This document shows, in pieces, positions 63,320 through 64,000 of a stretch of DNA of 64,000 bases. Position numbers and translations under genes: made by a program. Origin of the DNA: Campylobacter concisus (GTDB lineage: Bacteria > Campylobacterota > Campylobacteria > Campylobacterales > Campylobacteraceae). The stretch covers positions 186,001 to 250,000 of the forward strand of contig NZ_CP049272.1 of the NCBI RefSeq assembly GCF_003048775.2, in the 5' to 3' direction. The notes beneath the pieces are model-generated. The model did no database searches. It had not been told where the DNA came from and saw only the letters and a program-made list of their open reading frames with translations. Positions within the stretch are counted from its first letter, which is position 1; each line of letters begins with the position of its first letter.

Positions 63320-64000
63320 TTATTTAAATAGCCCTTTGATCTTCTCAAAAAGTGACTTTTTGCCAGTCTCTTCTTGCTTTATCGTCTCGCCAATCTGCTG
63401 CATCGCGGTCTGTGCGTAGATGATAGCGCCCTTTGGATCGCAGTTAAAGAGGTTTGAATATGAGCTTGATTTGTTTAGATCAAGTGGATTTGGCTCCACG
63501 ACCTCAGTAGCCTCAAGCAGGCCTATTTCTAGCTCGCATGCGTAGTTTAGAGTATCTAAAAATGCAGGTAAATTTTGCGCGTAAAAGCCATCAATCGCTT
63601 CTTTTATCTCGCCACCTGCTTCATAGTCAGCCTTTAGTTTAGCTACGTTTTTAGCACTCACATAAGCGCCACAACAGTAGTTTTCGGTGATCTCATTATA
63701 AATTTCGCCACTAAATTTATCCAAAAACTCACTTGGTAAAATTTCTCGCCAGTTGCTGATGTAGTTTTTAAATCTCTCATTTTGCCGGGCCAAAGAGCTT
63801 AACGCTGTGCCGCGAGTGTAGAAATATTTTCTAAAAAATCCTTGCGTGACAGCTATACAAAAGCCGTGAGTTTTGTTAAAAATTTCATCGTCTTTATATT
63901 GCAGCGCGGCGCTTAGCGTATCTTTGTACTTTTGCGCGTAAAATTCCTCTACGCCAGCCTTGCTAGCAAGCGCTAAAACCTCTTCAAATTTACCAGCCCT
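63320..64000 (-). CDS. Uncharacterised protein, 5' end outside window
   Basis: The open frame continues to the right edge without a stop (226 residues visible). It reads [20 protein letters not shown], then [20 protein letters not shown], then [20 protein letters not shown] before MARQNERF-like sequence, so the TTG at 63793 is internal and not the start. Helical, with several Cys ([15 protein letters not shown]). It ends with a Lys-rich FEKIKGLFK. No domain recognised. It lies upstream of yajQ and is probably in the same operon. Confidence 0.75.
   Translation of the reverse strand, partial: RAGKFEEVLALASKAGVEEFYAQKYKDTLSAALQYKDDEIFNKTHGFCIAVTQGFFRKYFYTRGTALSSLARQNERFKNYISNWREILPSEFLDKFSGEIYNEITENYCCGAYVSAKNVAKLKADYEAGGEIKEAIDGFYAQNLPAFLDTLNYACELEIGLLEATEVVEPNPLDLNKSSSYSNLFNCDPKGAIIYAQTAMQQIGETIKQEETGKKSLFEKIKGLFK

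Overview
This 64 kb window is chromosomal DNA from a low-GC member of the Campylobacterota, most likely a Campylobacter of the C. concisus/C. curvus type. The reasons are the gene orders glmM-lspA-hemJ, fliI-folE-tig-clpP-(GGDEF)-def and nuoA-N-pflA, a complex I operon that carries two short proteins in place of NuoE/NuoF, a Campylobacter-type codon bias, and AT-rich promoters with a clear -10 but often no -35. No rRNA operon, prophage, insertion sequence or CRISPR array was seen. Both ends cut through genes: a biotin carboxylase (probably pyruvate carboxylase subunit A) at the left and an unidentified protein at the right.

Layout. 1-4.5 kb: a leftward run with the biotin carboxylase, a small exported protein, hemJ, a TM2/SHOCT-like protein, lspA and glmM. 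4.6-8.6 kb: rpsT-prfA, a double-Mop molybdate-binding protein, a decayed flavocytochrome c remnant (about 6.88-7.12 kb), dgkA with a small winged-helix protein, and exonuclease III. 8.6-12.5 kb: a membrane-bound PAS/GGDEF-like/EAL protein whose gene overlaps a di-haem peroxidase-like gene, then a divergent pseudopilin gene. 12.7-18.5 kb: a MATE transporter and a leftward zinc operon (znuA, a DUF1007-NicO fusion resembling joined ZevA and ZevB, znuC, znuB), divergent from a Fur/Zur-type regulator with a 7-3-7 palindrome between them. 18.5-22.2 kb: thioesterase, methyltransferase, EamA transporter, DUF4197 protein, mntP and tRNA-Glu. 22.2-28.2 kb: a rightward cluster with a lipoprotein, nfo, a FadL-like porin, an acyl-CoA synthetase and an AAA+ ATPase.

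28.2-29.5 kb is non-coding and decayed. It holds a diverged copy of the ATPase 3' end and degenerate repeats about 200 bp apart. 29.5-39.2 kb is housekeeping: fliI and folE leftward; tig, clpP, a degenerate GGDEF protein, def, a ComM-type ATPase, nnr, purN and terC rightward. 39.6-40.8 kb is an array of ten ordinary tRNA genes plus one aberrant tRNA-like gene, with two well-formed sigma70-type promoters. 41.4-57.2 kb is the complex I operon with the flagellar-disk gene pflA at its 3' end.

57.3-60.3 kb holds the most system-like accessory pair: a radical-SAM enzyme of the HemN/HemW/HutW-ChuW superfamily one base away from overlapping use of the start of a SyrD/PvdE-type ABC exporter. After that come an unknown multi-pass membrane protein, a DUF2314-ankyrin protein, a nested intergenic hairpin, a YajQ-family protein and the truncated terminal gene.
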